Shown in pieces: positions 7,586 to 16,661 of a stretch of DNA of 64,000 nt (positions within the stretch are counted from its first letter, which is position 1; every line of letters starts with the position of its first letter). The notes beneath the pieces are model-generated. The model made no database searches and had not been told where the DNA came from. It worked only from the letters and a program-made list of their open reading frames with translations. The DNA is from Bog-756 sp963813525 (GTDB taxonomy: Bacteria; Actinomycetota; Acidimicrobiia; Acidimicrobiales; RAAP-2). The stretch lies in assembly GCA_963813525.1 (NCBI GenBank), contig CAWEZI010000005.1, positions 1,612,001-1,676,000 of the forward strand. The letters are read 5' to 3'. The translations under genes were made by a program, and so were the position numbers.

Positions 7586-8632
7586 TCAGCCGAACGCGCT
7601 CGCCGGGTCGGCGCCTGTTGCCCGTCGGAGAGCGACCAGGCTGGACAGGAGGCCAACGATGATGGCCACCGCCGGCAGAGTGGCGTAGGCACTGGTAGGG
7701 ACGGCCACTGGTTGCGCGAAAATGCCGTGCATAAAGTTCGATATGACGATGGCAAAGATGGCGGCCACCAGGGTGATCACCACGGCCTGGGCGGCCAGGC
7801 TGCCGAACAGGGCGAGGGATGAGGAGCCCAGCGCCTTGAGGACGGCGAAGTCGCGCACCCGCTGCAGCGCCGACACGTAGAGCAGGGCGGCGATGATGAT
7901 GGCCGCCACCGCGTACATGAGGTATTTCGTGTTGTTGATGGAGGAGACGGCCGATGACAAAGCAGACAGCGTGTTGGTTTCGACTTGCTGGTTCGTGTAG
8001 AGGCTGAGTCCCTGGGGCAGGCGTTGGGGAACCCCTTGGGTGACAACGGCCGTCACCAGGGGTCGACCGCCCAGGGCAAGGGCCTGGGCGTCGGGCAGAG
8101 TGATGTAAAGGATGGCCCCCCCGCCCAGCATGGTCCTGTTTTCTATGTTTCCGACCACTGTGAATCGCTTGGCACCGATGGTAATGGTCGATCCGACGGC
8201 CGCCCCGACCTTGGTGTCCGTGACCACCTGACCGGATCCGGTCAGACCCGTGCCCGTCGTGGCCACCGGATCACCGAGGCCACCGGGCTGGACGCCGAAG
8301 ATGTTGATGGTGACGCTGTGGCCGTTGACCTCGCCCACCTGCTGGGGAATGACGGCGATGGGACTGGCTTCGGTCACCCCGGGGGAATGGGCGATGAGGG
8401 CCGTTGCCCCCTGCGAGAAGACGCCGAGGGAGGCGATGCGACCGTGGGCGCTGTCAGCCAGAACCCAACGTTGGGCCCCGACCCCGCCCACCGTCGCTTG
8501 GATCTCCGCGCTAAAGCCGTTGGCCAGACCGGCCAGCAGGATGGCCATAGCCAACACCACGCCCGCCCCGAGCACCGCGATCAGGAACTGTCGATAGCGA
8601 TAGACCAAATCCGCGAAAGTGACCCGCCACAC
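7586..8632 (-). CDS. FtsX/MacB-type ABC transporter permease
   Basis: 348 residues. One N-terminal membrane helix (about 14-36, FLIAVLGAGVVLAMAILLAG), a roughly 190-residue extracytoplasmic domain, then three helices from about 235 to the end (YLMYAVAAIIIAALLYVSA, then the FGSLAAQAVVITLVAAIFAI segment, then the PAVAIIVGLLSSLVALRRA segment). The last three have the FtsX core pattern LQRVRDFAVLKALGSSS. It forms an operon with the cNMP-tethered ATPase (5 bp gap). Such pairs act as MacB-like exporters or mechanotransmission units and not as nutrient importers. The substrate is unknown. Confidence 0.9.
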   Translation of the reverse strand: MWRVTFADLVYRYRQFLIAVLGAGVVLAMAILLAGLANGFSAEIQATVGGVGAQRWVLADSAHGRIASLGVFSQGATALIAHSPGVTEASPIAVIPQQVGEVNGHSVTINIFGVQPGGLGDPVATTGTGLTGSGQVVTDTKVGAAVGSTITIGAKRFTVVGNIENRTMLGGGAILYITLPDAQALALGGRPLVTAVVTQGVPQRLPQGLSLYTNQQVETNTLSALSSAVSSINNTKYLMYAVAAIIIAALLYVSALQRVRDFAVLKALGSSSLALFGSLAAQAVVITLVAAIFAIVISNFMHGIFAQPVAVPTSAYATLPAVAIIVGLLSSLVALRRATGADPASAFG

Positions 8633-8670
8633 GCCGTCAGTATGTCACGAAGCGGCGGAGCGGGCTCGGT

Positions 8671-9663
8671 TCAGTCGATCTTGCCGATGTCGCGCAGCCA
8701 ATTGATGGTGCGCAGTAACCCGTCCTCGAGGCTGTTCGGCTGGTATCCGAGCCTCTTGTACGTCTTCGATTCGGTGTGGGGGATCCGTGCCGGCCGATCG
8801 CCGGCACTCTTCGAGGCGATGGCCACCAGCGTGGGACCGAACACCCGAACCAACTCGGGATCGTCCGACGGCTCGATGTCCTCCACCCGTTGCTCGAGTC
8901 CGGCCAGAGCGCAGACCAGGCTGCCCGCTTCGGCCACGCTCATCACGTCCTCCGGCCGGCCGTCGAGCATGTAGCGCTCGCCGGCAACGCCGCGGTCCAG
9001 GGCCAGCAGGCAGCCCCGGGCCACATCGTCGGCGAACACCCAGCTGACGGGGAACCGCAGATAACGGGTGAGCCTGCCGCGCAGCGCCGAAATCAACACC
9101 CGGTTGAAGCTGGTGATGCCTACCGCGTTGGTCACCACCGGCGAGGGGCCGAAGATGGCGCCGGGATGTGTGGTGACCACATCCTGGCCAGCAGCCGCCC
9201 GGGCCGAGGCGTCTTCGAAAGCGGCCATTTTGGTCAGTGTGTAGGGATCGGAGCTCGGACTCTTCGACACCGGCGCATCCTCCCGCGCCAGTCCACCGGT
9301 CGTATCGAAGAAGGTTCCCGTGCTGACGGCCACCACCCGGCGCATCCCCACGGTGTGGGCGGCATCCAGCACGTGCCGCGTGCCGTCGACGTTCACCGCT
9401 TGGAAATCGGCGAGGTTCTGGCTCGCACCTCCTAGCAGCGCGGCGCAGTGCACGGCGGCGTCCGCTCCGGTTGCCGCGCGGAGCACAGCGTCGCTGTCGG
9501 TGACGTCGCCCTCTCTGACATCCACACCCAGGCCGACGAGGGGACCGGTGTCGGCTCCCGCCCGTGCCAGAGCCTGCACCCGGTCGCCGCGTTCGAGGAG
9601 AAGCTTGCAGACGTTGGCGCCGGCCAGCCCGGTGGCACCGGTCACCAGTACGGTCTGGCTCAT
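8671..9663 (-). CDS. NAD-dependent epimerase/dehydratase (extended SDR)
   Basis: 330 residues. Rossmann start VLVTGATGLAGANVCKLL (GxxGxxG), then DVREGDVTDSDAV, AAVHCAALLGG and the active-site Tyr in DPYTLTKMAAFE (YxxxK). The extended-SDR middle motif HPGAIFGPS is present. Substrate not predictable; sequence style is that of dihydroflavonol-4-reductase or nucleoside-sugar epimerase-like SDRs. Its ATG overlaps the stop of the upstream AhpD-like gene in an ATGA, so the two are probably translated together. Confidence 0.88.
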   Translation of the reverse strand: MSQTVLVTGATGLAGANVCKLLLERGDRVQALARAGADTGPLVGLGVDVREGDVTDSDAVLRAATGADAAVHCAALLGGASQNLADFQAVNVDGTRHVLDAAHTVGMRRVVAVSTGTFFDTTGGLAREDAPVSKSPSSDPYTLTKMAAFEDASARAAAGQDVVTTHPGAIFGPSPVVTNAVGITSFNRVLISALRGRLTRYLRFPVSWVFADDVARGCLLALDRGVAGERYMLDGRPEDVMSVAEAGSLVCALAGLEQRVEDIEPSDDPELVRVFGPTLVAIASKSAGDRPARIPHTESKTYKRLGYQPNSLEDGLLRTINWLRDIGKID

Positions 9664-10244
9664 GCCGGCGCCTGGTCGGTCACTTCGGTGCGGGCGGTGT
9701 CGACCTGTGCGGGGTCGAAGGCAATCACCGGCGGGCTGTCCCCGAAGACGTCGAGGGTGTGAATGAAGCGGTGGAGTCCCATGGAGTTGGCACAGGTGAA
9801 GCCGAGCTCGATGATCTGGGCAGCGGTGAACACCTCGGCCAGCTCGCGGTAGAAGTCGTCGTCGATGGCGTCGTGGTCGGCCGACAGGAGGTCGAGGAAC
9901 TCCACGGCCATCCGCTCTTGATGTGTGAGCGACCCGCCCGGCGTGACCAGGCAGGCCACGTCTTCATCGGTGATCGAGTCGTGTTTGCGCGACTGCATGC
10001 AGGGTTGGCACTCGCCGAGCTGCGCGCTCCGGATCCTGATCAGTTCCAGGATCCGGCCGCCCAGCAGGCTCTGCTGGCCCCACGCACCCCGCGCCGCGTT
10101 GGTCATCAGGATCTGCTGGGTGCGGTAGGCGAAGATCTGCAGAGGCACCGGGGTGGCGTAGGTGCCGTTCGCCACCCCTTCCTCGATGATCCGTCGCGGC
10201 TCCTCGGCCAGGGCCTCGAGAGGGATCGGCTCTATCCTCGGCAT
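9660..10244 (-). CDS. Carboxymuconolactone decarboxylase / AhpD-like protein
   Basis: 194 residues from ATG 10244 with GGGAAAGAGAG upstream. A much longer open frame to 10799 runs through the divergent methyltransferase and has Arg/Pro-rich nonsense composition. The CMD/AhpD signature is visible: LRIRSAQLGECQPCMQSRKH with redox pair CQPC and the conserved His in SRKH. Family role: peroxidase partners or decarboxylases using a CxxC-His site. It is translationally coupled (ATGA) to the downstream SDR, so the pair may act on one reactive metabolite. Confidence 0.85.
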   Translation of the reverse strand: MPRIEPIPLEALAEEPRRIIEEGVANGTYATPVPLQIFAYRTQQILMTNAARGAWGQQSLLGGRILELIRIRSAQLGECQPCMQSRKHDSITDEDVACLVTPGGSLTHQERMAVEFLDLLSADHDAIDDDFYRELAEVFTAAQIIELGFTCANSMGLHRFIHTLDVFGDSPPVIAFDPAQVDTARTEVTDQAPA

Positions 10245-10405
10245 CTGCACTCTCTTTCCCACCGGCGCTTTCCTACCGGCATATTCGTACCGGCGCCGGA
10301 CATCGGTCGTCCCCATCGACTCTACCCGGGCGGATACGGCGCCTTTGTGCCGGTCCTGTCGTGCTTCCCTCCCGGGACCTCCGCCGCCGCGGGCATCATG
10401 AGGTG

Positions 10406-11068
10406 ATGACGCCCGGTCCACCGAGGGGCCCGTTCGACCCGCGCCTGGTGGGCGCCGCCTATGACGTCGCCGCCGACGATTATGTGGCTGCCTTCGGGGG
10501 CGACCTGGATGCACTTCCCCTCGACCGCTCCGTCCTGGATCGGGCTGCGGACAGCATCGACGGGCACGGTCTTGTCCTCGACATCGGCTGCGGGCCGGGC
10601 GAGGTAGCCGACTACCTGTCGGCGCGCGGCGTCGATGTAATCGGCGTCGATGTCTCCCTGGGCATGCTCCGACTGGCTGCTCGCTCGAGCGCCGTGACCG
10701 GATGGGTGGCGGGGGACATGCGACGCCTTCCCTTCGCTCCGGCCACCTGCTCCGCCGTGGTGAGCTTCTACTCCATCCAGCACCTTCCGCGATCGACACT
10801 GGGCCAGACGCTCGGTGAGTTCCGCCGGGTCCTGGCGCCTGACGGGATGCTGGTGATCGCCGCCCATCTCGGCCGGGGGGAGATCGTCATGGATGAGTTC
10901 CTCGGACACCAGGTCCCACCGCTGGGCGGCACCTTCTACGGTGACGACGAGCTGCAGGAGGCGTTGGCCGCCCAGCACTTCCGGATCGAGGAGCGCCGAG
11001 GGCGGGAGGCTCTGGCCCATGAGTACCCGTCGTCGAGGACCTACGTGCTGGCCCGTCGGGAGGGCTGA
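10406..11068 (+). CDS. Class I SAM-dependent methyltransferase
   Basis: 220 residues from ATG 10406 (GAGGTG just upstream). Motif I is LVLDIGCGPGEVADYL, followed by VDVIGVDVSLGMLRLA, WVAGDMRRLPFA and VSFYSIQHLPRSTLGQTL: the standard Methyltransf_11 order. The acceptor is unknown. It is divergent from the AhpD/SDR pair and convergent with the LCP gene (12 bp). Confidence 0.87.
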   Translation: MTPGPPRGPFDPRLVGAAYDVAADDYVAAFGGDLDALPLDRSVLDRAADSIDGHGLVLDIGCGPGEVADYLSARGVDVIGVDVSLGMLRLAARSSAVTGWVAGDMRRLPFAPATCSAVVSFYSIQHLPRSTLGQTLGEFRRVLAPDGMLVIAAHLGRGEIVMDEFLGHQVPPLGGTFYGDDELQEALAAQHFRIEERRGREALAHEYPSSRTYVLARREG

Positions 11069-11080
11069 GTCGCCCGGTGG

Positions 11081-12967
11081 TCAGACCTGGTTGGGAACCG
11101 GTGCAGTCGGGGACGCCCCCGGGTGGCAGGACCGCGGGTCCCATGGCTCGAGCTTGGATGTGGTGGGCGACGGTGCTTCGATGTCAGACGCCGTAGGCGA
11201 CGTGGTCGAGGTGCTCGAGGTGCTCGAGGTAGTGGAGGTGGTGGAGGCCGGCGCCGTGGTGGCCGTGGTGGCGGGAGCGGCGGCCCCGGTGCTGGAAGAC
11301 GTGGGCGGCGTCGGCGGAGGGTTGACGGCGAACTGGGTGCCGGTCACCACGGTGACCTGGGCACCGTCTGTCACCATGCTCGGGTCGTAGGCCATGACCA
11401 CCGCGCCGCTCAGCGACCGGGTGACCGCTTCAGCCGCGGCCTCGTCGGCCGCCGTCGTGGATCGGTAGTAGACGACGGTCTCGGAGACATCACCCACCGG
11501 TTGGCCGTCCCCAACGCCGACCATGTGGAATCCCAGGGCGGTCAAGGCCGAGGCAGTGTCGGTCGCCTGGTTGTAGGCGCCCGAGCCGTTCACCACCGAA
11601 ACCGCGACCGAGGACGCCGCCGGTAGGGGTTTTCCGGTCATCGAGTCCGTTTTGATGTCGATGCCCAGCAGCTGATCGATGGCGCTCTGGTCTTGGCTCT
11701 CGGCCGGAAATTCGGCATCTCCGTAGGCGGCGCCCTGGTACATGAGGCTCCCACCCTGGCCGTCGGGGTCGGTGACCACAGAGACCGGCAGCGTCAGTTG
11801 GGGCACGGAGTTGACGCTGACCGAGTGGAAGTCGAGGACCAGGTCGGCCATATCCCCGACCGACCACGATTGGTCGAAGCTGAGGTCTGCCTTCACCGAG
11901 TTGACCAGGTTGATGTCGGTGATCGGATTTCCCAGTCCCTGCTTGGCCACCGCCGCGCCCAGCACCCGCAGGAATTCGTGGTCACGACGGATGCGGGCCA
12001 GGTCGCTGAGTGTCTCTTGCGGCCAGTAATCGGCGTAGGGGGTCGTCGTTCCCGCCGACTGGTACTGAAGGTGACGGGCGCGCACTACTTCGAGTGCCTG
12101 GGTCCCATTGAGATGGACGCATGCGGCCGCCTGGACGTTGAGACCGGACTCAGCGTCGAACACAGACATCGGAAAGGACATGTCGATTCCGCCGAGAGCA
12201 TCGACCACGTTGGCGAACTGATCGAAGTTGAGAGAGACGGTGTGCTGGATGGGTATGCCGAAATCCTCTTGAATGGTGGCTACCACTTGGCTGATGCCTT
12301 GATAGAGGCCGGCATCGATCTTGTTCGGTCCGTCACTGCGCGCATTGGGCACGAACAGGTCTCGGGGGAGGGAGAGAATGGCCAACCGATGGCGGGCCGG
12401 GTCGACGTGCAGGATCATGATGACGTCGCTGTTGACACCGTTGACCCCCTCTGAGCACAACCCATAGGCGGGGTTCTGGACCTTGAGTGCGCAGCGCGAG
12501 GTCGATCCGACCATCAGGATGTTCTCGGTCCCGGCCTCCTTGCCCGAGTTGAGTGCCTGGTTGAGCCCCTTTACGTCGATCCGGTTCAGTCCGTGGGACA
12601 GGTAGTAGGCGTAACCGGCGCCACCGAGGACGACGACCAACAGGACGACCAGACCGATGACAGCGCCGCGCCAGACCCTCCGCCGGCCCTTCCCTTTACG
12701 GGCCGAGTGCCTGGCCGGACGAGCCTCGGCCTTGCGCATCGACTCGGCCAACGCCGAGAGCCCCTCGTGGTTGGCCACTCGATCGGTATCCTCCGTGGGA
12801 GGCGTATCGGCTGTCGTCGACTCCGCCGAGACGGTACTGGGGGACCGTTCCTGGCCCTGGTTCATCAGGTCGCCCAGGGCGCGTAGACCCTGTTCATTGG
12901 GAACGGGTCGGCGTTTGTCGCCGCCGGAGGGATCCGGAGCGCGCTCCACTTGACCGCGGTCCGTCAT
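11081..12967 (-). CDS. LytR-CpsA-Psr (LCP) family glycopolymer ligase
   Basis: 628 residues. A cytoplasmic, charged N-terminal region of about 90 residues contains two similar short motifs (NEQGLRALGDLMNQ and NHEGLSALAESMRK). One membrane helix follows (VWRGAVIGLVVLLVVVLGG), then the LCP domain: NILMVGSTS, NSDVIMILHVDP, LAILSLPRDLFVP, PNKIDAGLYQG and IDMSFPM. Then comes a LytR_C domain (VAVSVVNGSGAYNQATDTAS...) and a Thr/Ser/Pro-rich tail. LCP enzymes transfer lipid-linked glycopolymers (teichoic acid, arabinogalactan type) to peptidoglycan outside the membrane. The repeated NxxGLxAL motifs in the tail facing the cytoplasm may be a docking element. Divergent from a cell-wall amidase. Confidence 0.92.
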   Translation of the reverse strand: MTDRGQVERAPDPSGGDKRRPVPNEQGLRALGDLMNQGQERSPSTVSAESTTADTPPTEDTDRVANHEGLSALAESMRKAEARPARHSARKGKGRRRVWRGAVIGLVVLLVVVLGGAGYAYYLSHGLNRIDVKGLNQALNSGKEAGTENILMVGSTSRCALKVQNPAYGLCSEGVNGVNSDVIMILHVDPARHRLAILSLPRDLFVPNARSDGPNKIDAGLYQGISQVVATIQEDFGIPIQHTVSLNFDQFANVVDALGGIDMSFPMSVFDAESGLNVQAAACVHLNGTQALEVVRARHLQYQSAGTTTPYADYWPQETLSDLARIRRDHEFLRVLGAAVAKQGLGNPITDINLVNSVKADLSFDQSWSVGDMADLVLDFHSVSVNSVPQLTLPVSVVTDPDGQGGSLMYQGAAYGDAEFPAESQDQSAIDQLLGIDIKTDSMTGKPLPAASSVAVSVVNGSGAYNQATDTASALTALGFHMVGVGDGQPVGDVSETVVYYRSTTAADEAAAEAVTRSLSGAVVMAYDPSMVTDGAQVTVVTGTQFAVNPPPTPPTSSSTGAAAPATTATTAPASTTSTTSSTSSTSTTSPTASDIEAPSPTTSKLEPWDPRSCHPGASPTAPVPNQV

Positions 12968-13204
12968 GGGCTAGGAGCGTAGCAATCCCGTCTCCCCAGG
13001 TGGCAGCAAGCAACCCCCGAGCGGGACGTGCCTCCCGTGGATCCACCCCTTCCGGACGGTGCCGCGCGTTCGAATTGACCGGCCGATTTCACTACTATTC
13101 ACAACCCGCCCACCACGTTCCGTGGTTCGGTGGTGCATCACCCACCACAATCCGACCGACAGCCGAAGCGCCCGGTCACACCGGATGATGAAGGAACCGT
13201 CTGC

Positions 13205-14200
13205 GTGAAGAACTCGAAGCGTGCCTCGAGCGCGTCTCCTGCCGGGCGACGCCGTTCCCGACGTCGGGGGCGTCTGGTGGTGATGCTCATCCTGCTGGTG
13301 GTGGCCGGATGGGTGGCCGTCTTCCGCACGGGGGCCCTGGCCGCTGTGCACCTGGGTGGTCCGTCCGGGGGGCAGTCGCTCGACCCGACCGTGTTCGCCA
13401 CCGGGTCCTGCGTGGCCTACGCACCCACCCAGGGCAACCGGGGCAAAACGGTCTTCCTGGACGCCGGCCACGGAGGGCTCGACCCGGGAGGAGTGGGCAC
13501 CACCCGGTCGGGGACGACCATCTACGAAGCGGACGAGACACTGCCGGTCGAGCTGGATGTGATGGGTCTTCTTCGGGCCGACGGTTACCGGGTGGTCGTC
13601 TCCCGCACCGGCCCGTCGACCGTCCTGCGGCTCGGACCGGCCGACGTGTCCGACGGTGTCCTGTCGCTGCAGGGGGCCCACGACGACGTCGCCGCTCGCG
13701 CCGAGTGCGCCGACCAAGCCCATGCACAGGTATTGGTGGGCATCTACTACAACGCCGGCGGCGCCCCTCAGGATGCCGGGAGCGTCACCGTGTACGACGA
13801 CGACCGTCCCTTCGCCGCTGACAATCTCCGTTTGGCCAACCTCGTACAGGACGACGTGTTGTCCGGTCTCAACGCCCAGGGTTGGGGCATTCCCAACGAC
13901 GGGGTCCAGTCCGACGCCGGATTCGGCTCGGTGGACGGAGACGCCGCCTCGGGAGGGCTGGCCGCGGAAGCGGCCGACTACAACCATCTCATGCTCATCG
14001 GACCGGCCATGCCCGGTTACTTCACCACCCCCAGCCAGATGCCGGGCGTGGTCATCGAGCCGCTCTACATCACCGACCCCTTCGAGGGAACCATCGCTGC
14101 CAGCAGCAGCGGCCAGTCGGTCATCGCCCAGGGCATCGCCTCCGCCGTCGAGCACTACCTGAACCCGCCTCCCGGGGTCAGCCCATCGTCGGCGGGCTGA
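13205..14200 (+). CDS. N-acetylmuramoyl-L-alanine amidase (Amidase_3 family), membrane-anchored
   Basis: 331 residues from GTG 13205 with AAGGA at the right distance. A basic start and membrane helix (RLVVMLILLVVAGWVAVF, about 23-40) precede the catalytic domain: KTVFLDAGHGGLDPG (zinc His in GHGG), TIYEADETLPVELDV (the zinc Glu is expected near this E), VVVSRTG, and a modified LVGIYYNAGG where most relatives have SIHaNa. The second zinc His of that motif is therefore not obvious, and activity may be altered. Cleaves the lactyl-amide bond of peptidoglycan in classical members. Divergent from the LCP gene, suggesting a shared wall-assembly role. Confidence 0.8.
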   Translation: MKNSKRASSASPAGRRRSRRRGRLVVMLILLVVAGWVAVFRTGALAAVHLGGPSGGQSLDPTVFATGSCVAYAPTQGNRGKTVFLDAGHGGLDPGGVGTTRSGTTIYEADETLPVELDVMGLLRADGYRVVVSRTGPSTVLRLGPADVSDGVLSLQGAHDDVAARAECADQAHAQVLVGIYYNAGGAPQDAGSVTVYDDDRPFAADNLRLANLVQDDVLSGLNAQGWGIPNDGVQSDAGFGSVDGDAASGGLAAEAADYNHLMLIGPAMPGYFTTPSQMPGVVIEPLYITDPFEGTIAASSSGQSVIAQGIASAVEHYLNPPPGVSPSSAG

Positions 14201-14212
14201 GCCTGCTCGGGG

Positions 14213-15847
14213 TCAGCGGCCGGCGGTCCCCCCTTCGGGGCTGCGGGGATCGGCTGCCCCGACATAGTGGTGGGCGGTGGTCGCCGTTGCCGGCCTCACC
14301 GCGATGATCTGAGCACAACCGACCGCCACCGGGTCGAAGGCGCCGATCATCCGCACGGTGTGGCCCCGGGCCGCCAGTCCTTCCCTCCAGGCCGATGGCG
14401 CGTGGGACTCGACGTTGACGGTGAGGTCGTTGCCCCACCACAGGCGGAAGGGTCCCGCAGAGGGCGCATCCAGGGCCAGCCGCGCCGCGGCCACGGCGGT
14501 GGCGGGATCCTGCCCGCACCGCAGCATGCGGGCCAGCAATTGGAGGAGGATCTGCGGTTGTGCGTCCCCGCCCATGGCCCCGACCAGGTGGGAGAGCGAA
14601 CCGTCCGGCGCGGTGGCCACCAACGGGGACAACGTGTGCGGAGGGCGCCGGCCCGGGGCGAGCTCGGCCGGATGCCCTTCGACCAGGGAGAAGCCCACCC
14701 CGCGGTTGTGGAGGAAGATGCCGGTCGATCCGGCTACCAGGTGAGAGCCGAAGTCGAGCGCATTTGACTGGGTCAGCGAGATGCCCAGCCCCTCAGCGTC
14801 GATGGCGCACAAATGGGTGGTGTCGCCGTCGCCCAACCGGGGAAGCGAGCCGGCGGCAGGTCCACCGTCCACGTGTGGAGGCGCGGTCCAGAGCGGGCCA
14901 CTGCCGTCCACCGACCGGTGAAGCCGTTGGTCGGAGAGGAGGTCGGGGCCCTCGGCATCCTCGTGGAGAACGGCCGGCCGGTCGTGGCCGGCAAGGCGGG
15001 ACGCCTCGACCACCAGATGGGCCCATTGTGGATCGGAGGGGTCGGGCCCGAGCCCCGTCTGCTCGGCGATCCACGAGCTGAGAAGGGTGAGGTATCCCTG
15101 CGAGGGCGGCGGGACCGTCCACAAGTCGTGATCCCAGGCCCTGAGGGCGAGGGGCTCGCACCACTCGGCGGCGTCGCTGTCGAGATCGGCGGCCACGATG
15201 ACACCGTCGCTCGACTCGACCAGTGCCTGGCCGAACGCTCCGCCATAGTGGCCTTCCCGACCCTCGCGGCCCACCGCTCTCAGGGCCCGGGCCACGCCGG
15301 GCAGCCGGACGAGGGCCCCCGGGTGCAGGGGGCCGTGGGGACAGAGCTGCTCGGCACCGGGCACATCGTGGATGAGGTGGCTGGAGAGTGCCAGAAGAAG
15401 CGAGGCGACGAAGCCCTCTTCGGCCAGTTGGACGGCCGGCGCCAGTACCCGCTCGAGGGGAAGTCGGCCGAAGCGGCCGTGGAGGGCGACCCAGCCGTCG
15501 ACGGCGCCGGGCACGGTCACGCTGCGCACGTCGCCCCGCAAGGGCATGACGACATGGCCCTCGGCCCGCATGGTGGCGGGGTCCACGCCGGTGCCCGCCC
15601 GGCCGACACCCAGCAATGCCACCGGCGGGAGCCCGGGTTGGCTGACCATGGCCAGGACATCACCACCCATTCCGCACAGGTGTGGGCTGGTGACGGCCAT
15701 GACGGCGGCAGCGCCGACGGCGGCGTCGGCCGCCGTGCCGCCATCGGCCAGCAGTGTTACGCCGGCGATGGACGCCAACTGATCGGCTGCGTTGACCATC
15801 CCCCTCGACCCGGTGCGGGGCGGGAAAGGAGCGGTTGGGAAGCTCAC
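14213..15847 (-). CDS. Gamma-glutamyltransferase family (Ntn-hydrolase)
   Basis: 544 residues. Ggt signatures: MVNAADQLASIAGVTLLADGG (with the GGTAADAAVGAAAVMAV stretch), SPHLCGMGGDVLAMV, and the autocatalytic cleavage site in DTTHLCAIDAEG, where the Thr before His becomes the N-terminal nucleophile. Also SLTQSNALDFGSHLVAGSTG and LNNRG-like FLHNRGVGFS. There is no signal peptide, so it is a cytoplasmic form. Such forms act on gamma-glutamyl compounds or as acylases. Convergent with the amidase gene (12 bp). Confidence 0.88.
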   Translation of the reverse strand: MSFPTAPFPPRTGSRGMVNAADQLASIAGVTLLADGGTAADAAVGAAAVMAVTSPHLCGMGGDVLAMVSQPGLPPVALLGVGRAGTGVDPATMRAEGHVVMPLRGDVRSVTVPGAVDGWVALHGRFGRLPLERVLAPAVQLAEEGFVASLLLALSSHLIHDVPGAEQLCPHGPLHPGALVRLPGVARALRAVGREGREGHYGGAFGQALVESSDGVIVAADLDSDAAEWCEPLALRAWDHDLWTVPPPSQGYLTLLSSWIAEQTGLGPDPSDPQWAHLVVEASRLAGHDRPAVLHEDAEGPDLLSDQRLHRSVDGSGPLWTAPPHVDGGPAAGSLPRLGDGDTTHLCAIDAEGLGISLTQSNALDFGSHLVAGSTGIFLHNRGVGFSLVEGHPAELAPGRRPPHTLSPLVATAPDGSLSHLVGAMGGDAQPQILLQLLARMLRCGQDPATAVAAARLALDAPSAGPFRLWWGNDLTVNVESHAPSAWREGLAARGHTVRMIGAFDPVAVGCAQIIAVRPATATTAHHYVGAADPRSPEGGTAGR

Positions 15848-15872
15848 CGAGGCGTCCCCGATGGGCGAGCGG

Positions 15873-16574
15873 TCATCGCAGGGCGGCCACGGTGGTGGCC
15901 GCCGCCTTGCGCGCCGCCATCGAAGCGTCGCGGCCCAGCTGGATGAAACCGGGGATGCGGCCGGGCTTGACGGCCATCACCCGCAAGGCGGCGAGCACGT
16001 CCACCGAGCCATCCGGCCGGAGTGCCGCCATCACCGCGTCGTCGGTCAGCCCGTCATTGGGCCGGTCGCTGATGACCCGGACCACGCTCCAGGGAACTCC
16101 CCGGGCACCGCACACCTCGCCGACGCCGCTCGACTCCATCTCGAGGGCGACGATTCCGTCGTCGACCAGCCCGGCCAACCGACCCGGGTCGTTGATGAGC
16201 TCGTCGACGGTTCCGACCGTGCCCGACTGCAGGAGGGTGCCCAGTGGAGATGTCTGATACTTCCGGCCACTGGACACGTCCACCACCGTGTCGGGGACGA
16301 CCACATCGCCGATGACCGAGTCCGGATCGATTCCCCCGGCGATCCCGTTCACCACCACGTGGTCGACCTGGAGGCCATCCAACAGCCGCTCGGTGGCGGC
16401 GCGGGCGGCCGAGGGGCCGACGCCGATCCGGGAGACGACGACCTCGATCTCACCGTGGCGAGCGGTAAAGACGGTTGTGCCTTCCACTTTGGAGGATCGG
16501 GCACCCAGGCGTTTGACCAACGGTCGGAGCTCGAGGGTCATGGGGGCGAGGACCAGTGCTCGTTGAATGCTCAC
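15873..16574 (-). CDS. Nucleoside phosphorylase/nucleosidase (PNP_UDP_1 family)
   Basis: 233 residues from GTG 16574 (VSIQRALVLAPMTLEL); ATG 16598 is the alternative. Family marks: VVVSRIGVGPSAARAATERLL, VVNGIAGGIDPDSVIGDVVV, the nucleoside-binding IVALEMESSGVGEV (EMES) and VVRVISDRPND with the catalytic Asp. Similar enzymes are MTA/SAH nucleosidases, futalosine hydrolase or purine phosphorylases. The exact base is not determinable. Expected in the cytoplasm. It sits between the Ggt gene and the PAS-GGDEF-EAL gene, all on minus. Confidence 0.8.
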   Translation of the reverse strand: MSIQRALVLAPMTLELRPLVKRLGARSSKVEGTTVFTARHGEIEVVVSRIGVGPSAARAATERLLDGLQVDHVVVNGIAGGIDPDSVIGDVVVPDTVVDVSSGRKYQTSPLGTLLQSGTVGTVDELINDPGRLAGLVDDGIVALEMESSGVGEVCGARGVPWSVVRVISDRPNDGLTDDAVMAALRPDGSVDVLAALRVMAVKPGRIPGFIQLGRDASMAARKAAATTVAALR

Positions 16575-16602
16575 CCGAACAGCGTGCCCGATCGGCACCG
16601 GC

Positions 16603-16646
16603 GGCGCACGAGCGGCGCAGATGCGGCGCAGATCGGGCGCAGATCG
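16603..16646. repeat. Four 11-bp tandem repeats in an intergenic spacer
   Basis: Four adjacent 11-bp units (consensus GGCGCAGATCG; last two identical) in the 87-bp gap between the nucleosidase start and the GGDEF-EAL stop. No coding role; 16 bp beyond the last unit is the GGDEF-EAL stop codon. Confidence 0.85.
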
Positions 16647-16661
16647 AGCCGAGCAGAGAGC

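Noticed and set aside
14813..15946. Plus-strand frame of 377 codons
   Set aside because: Mirror of the gamma-glutamyltransferase gene, with no family likeness.
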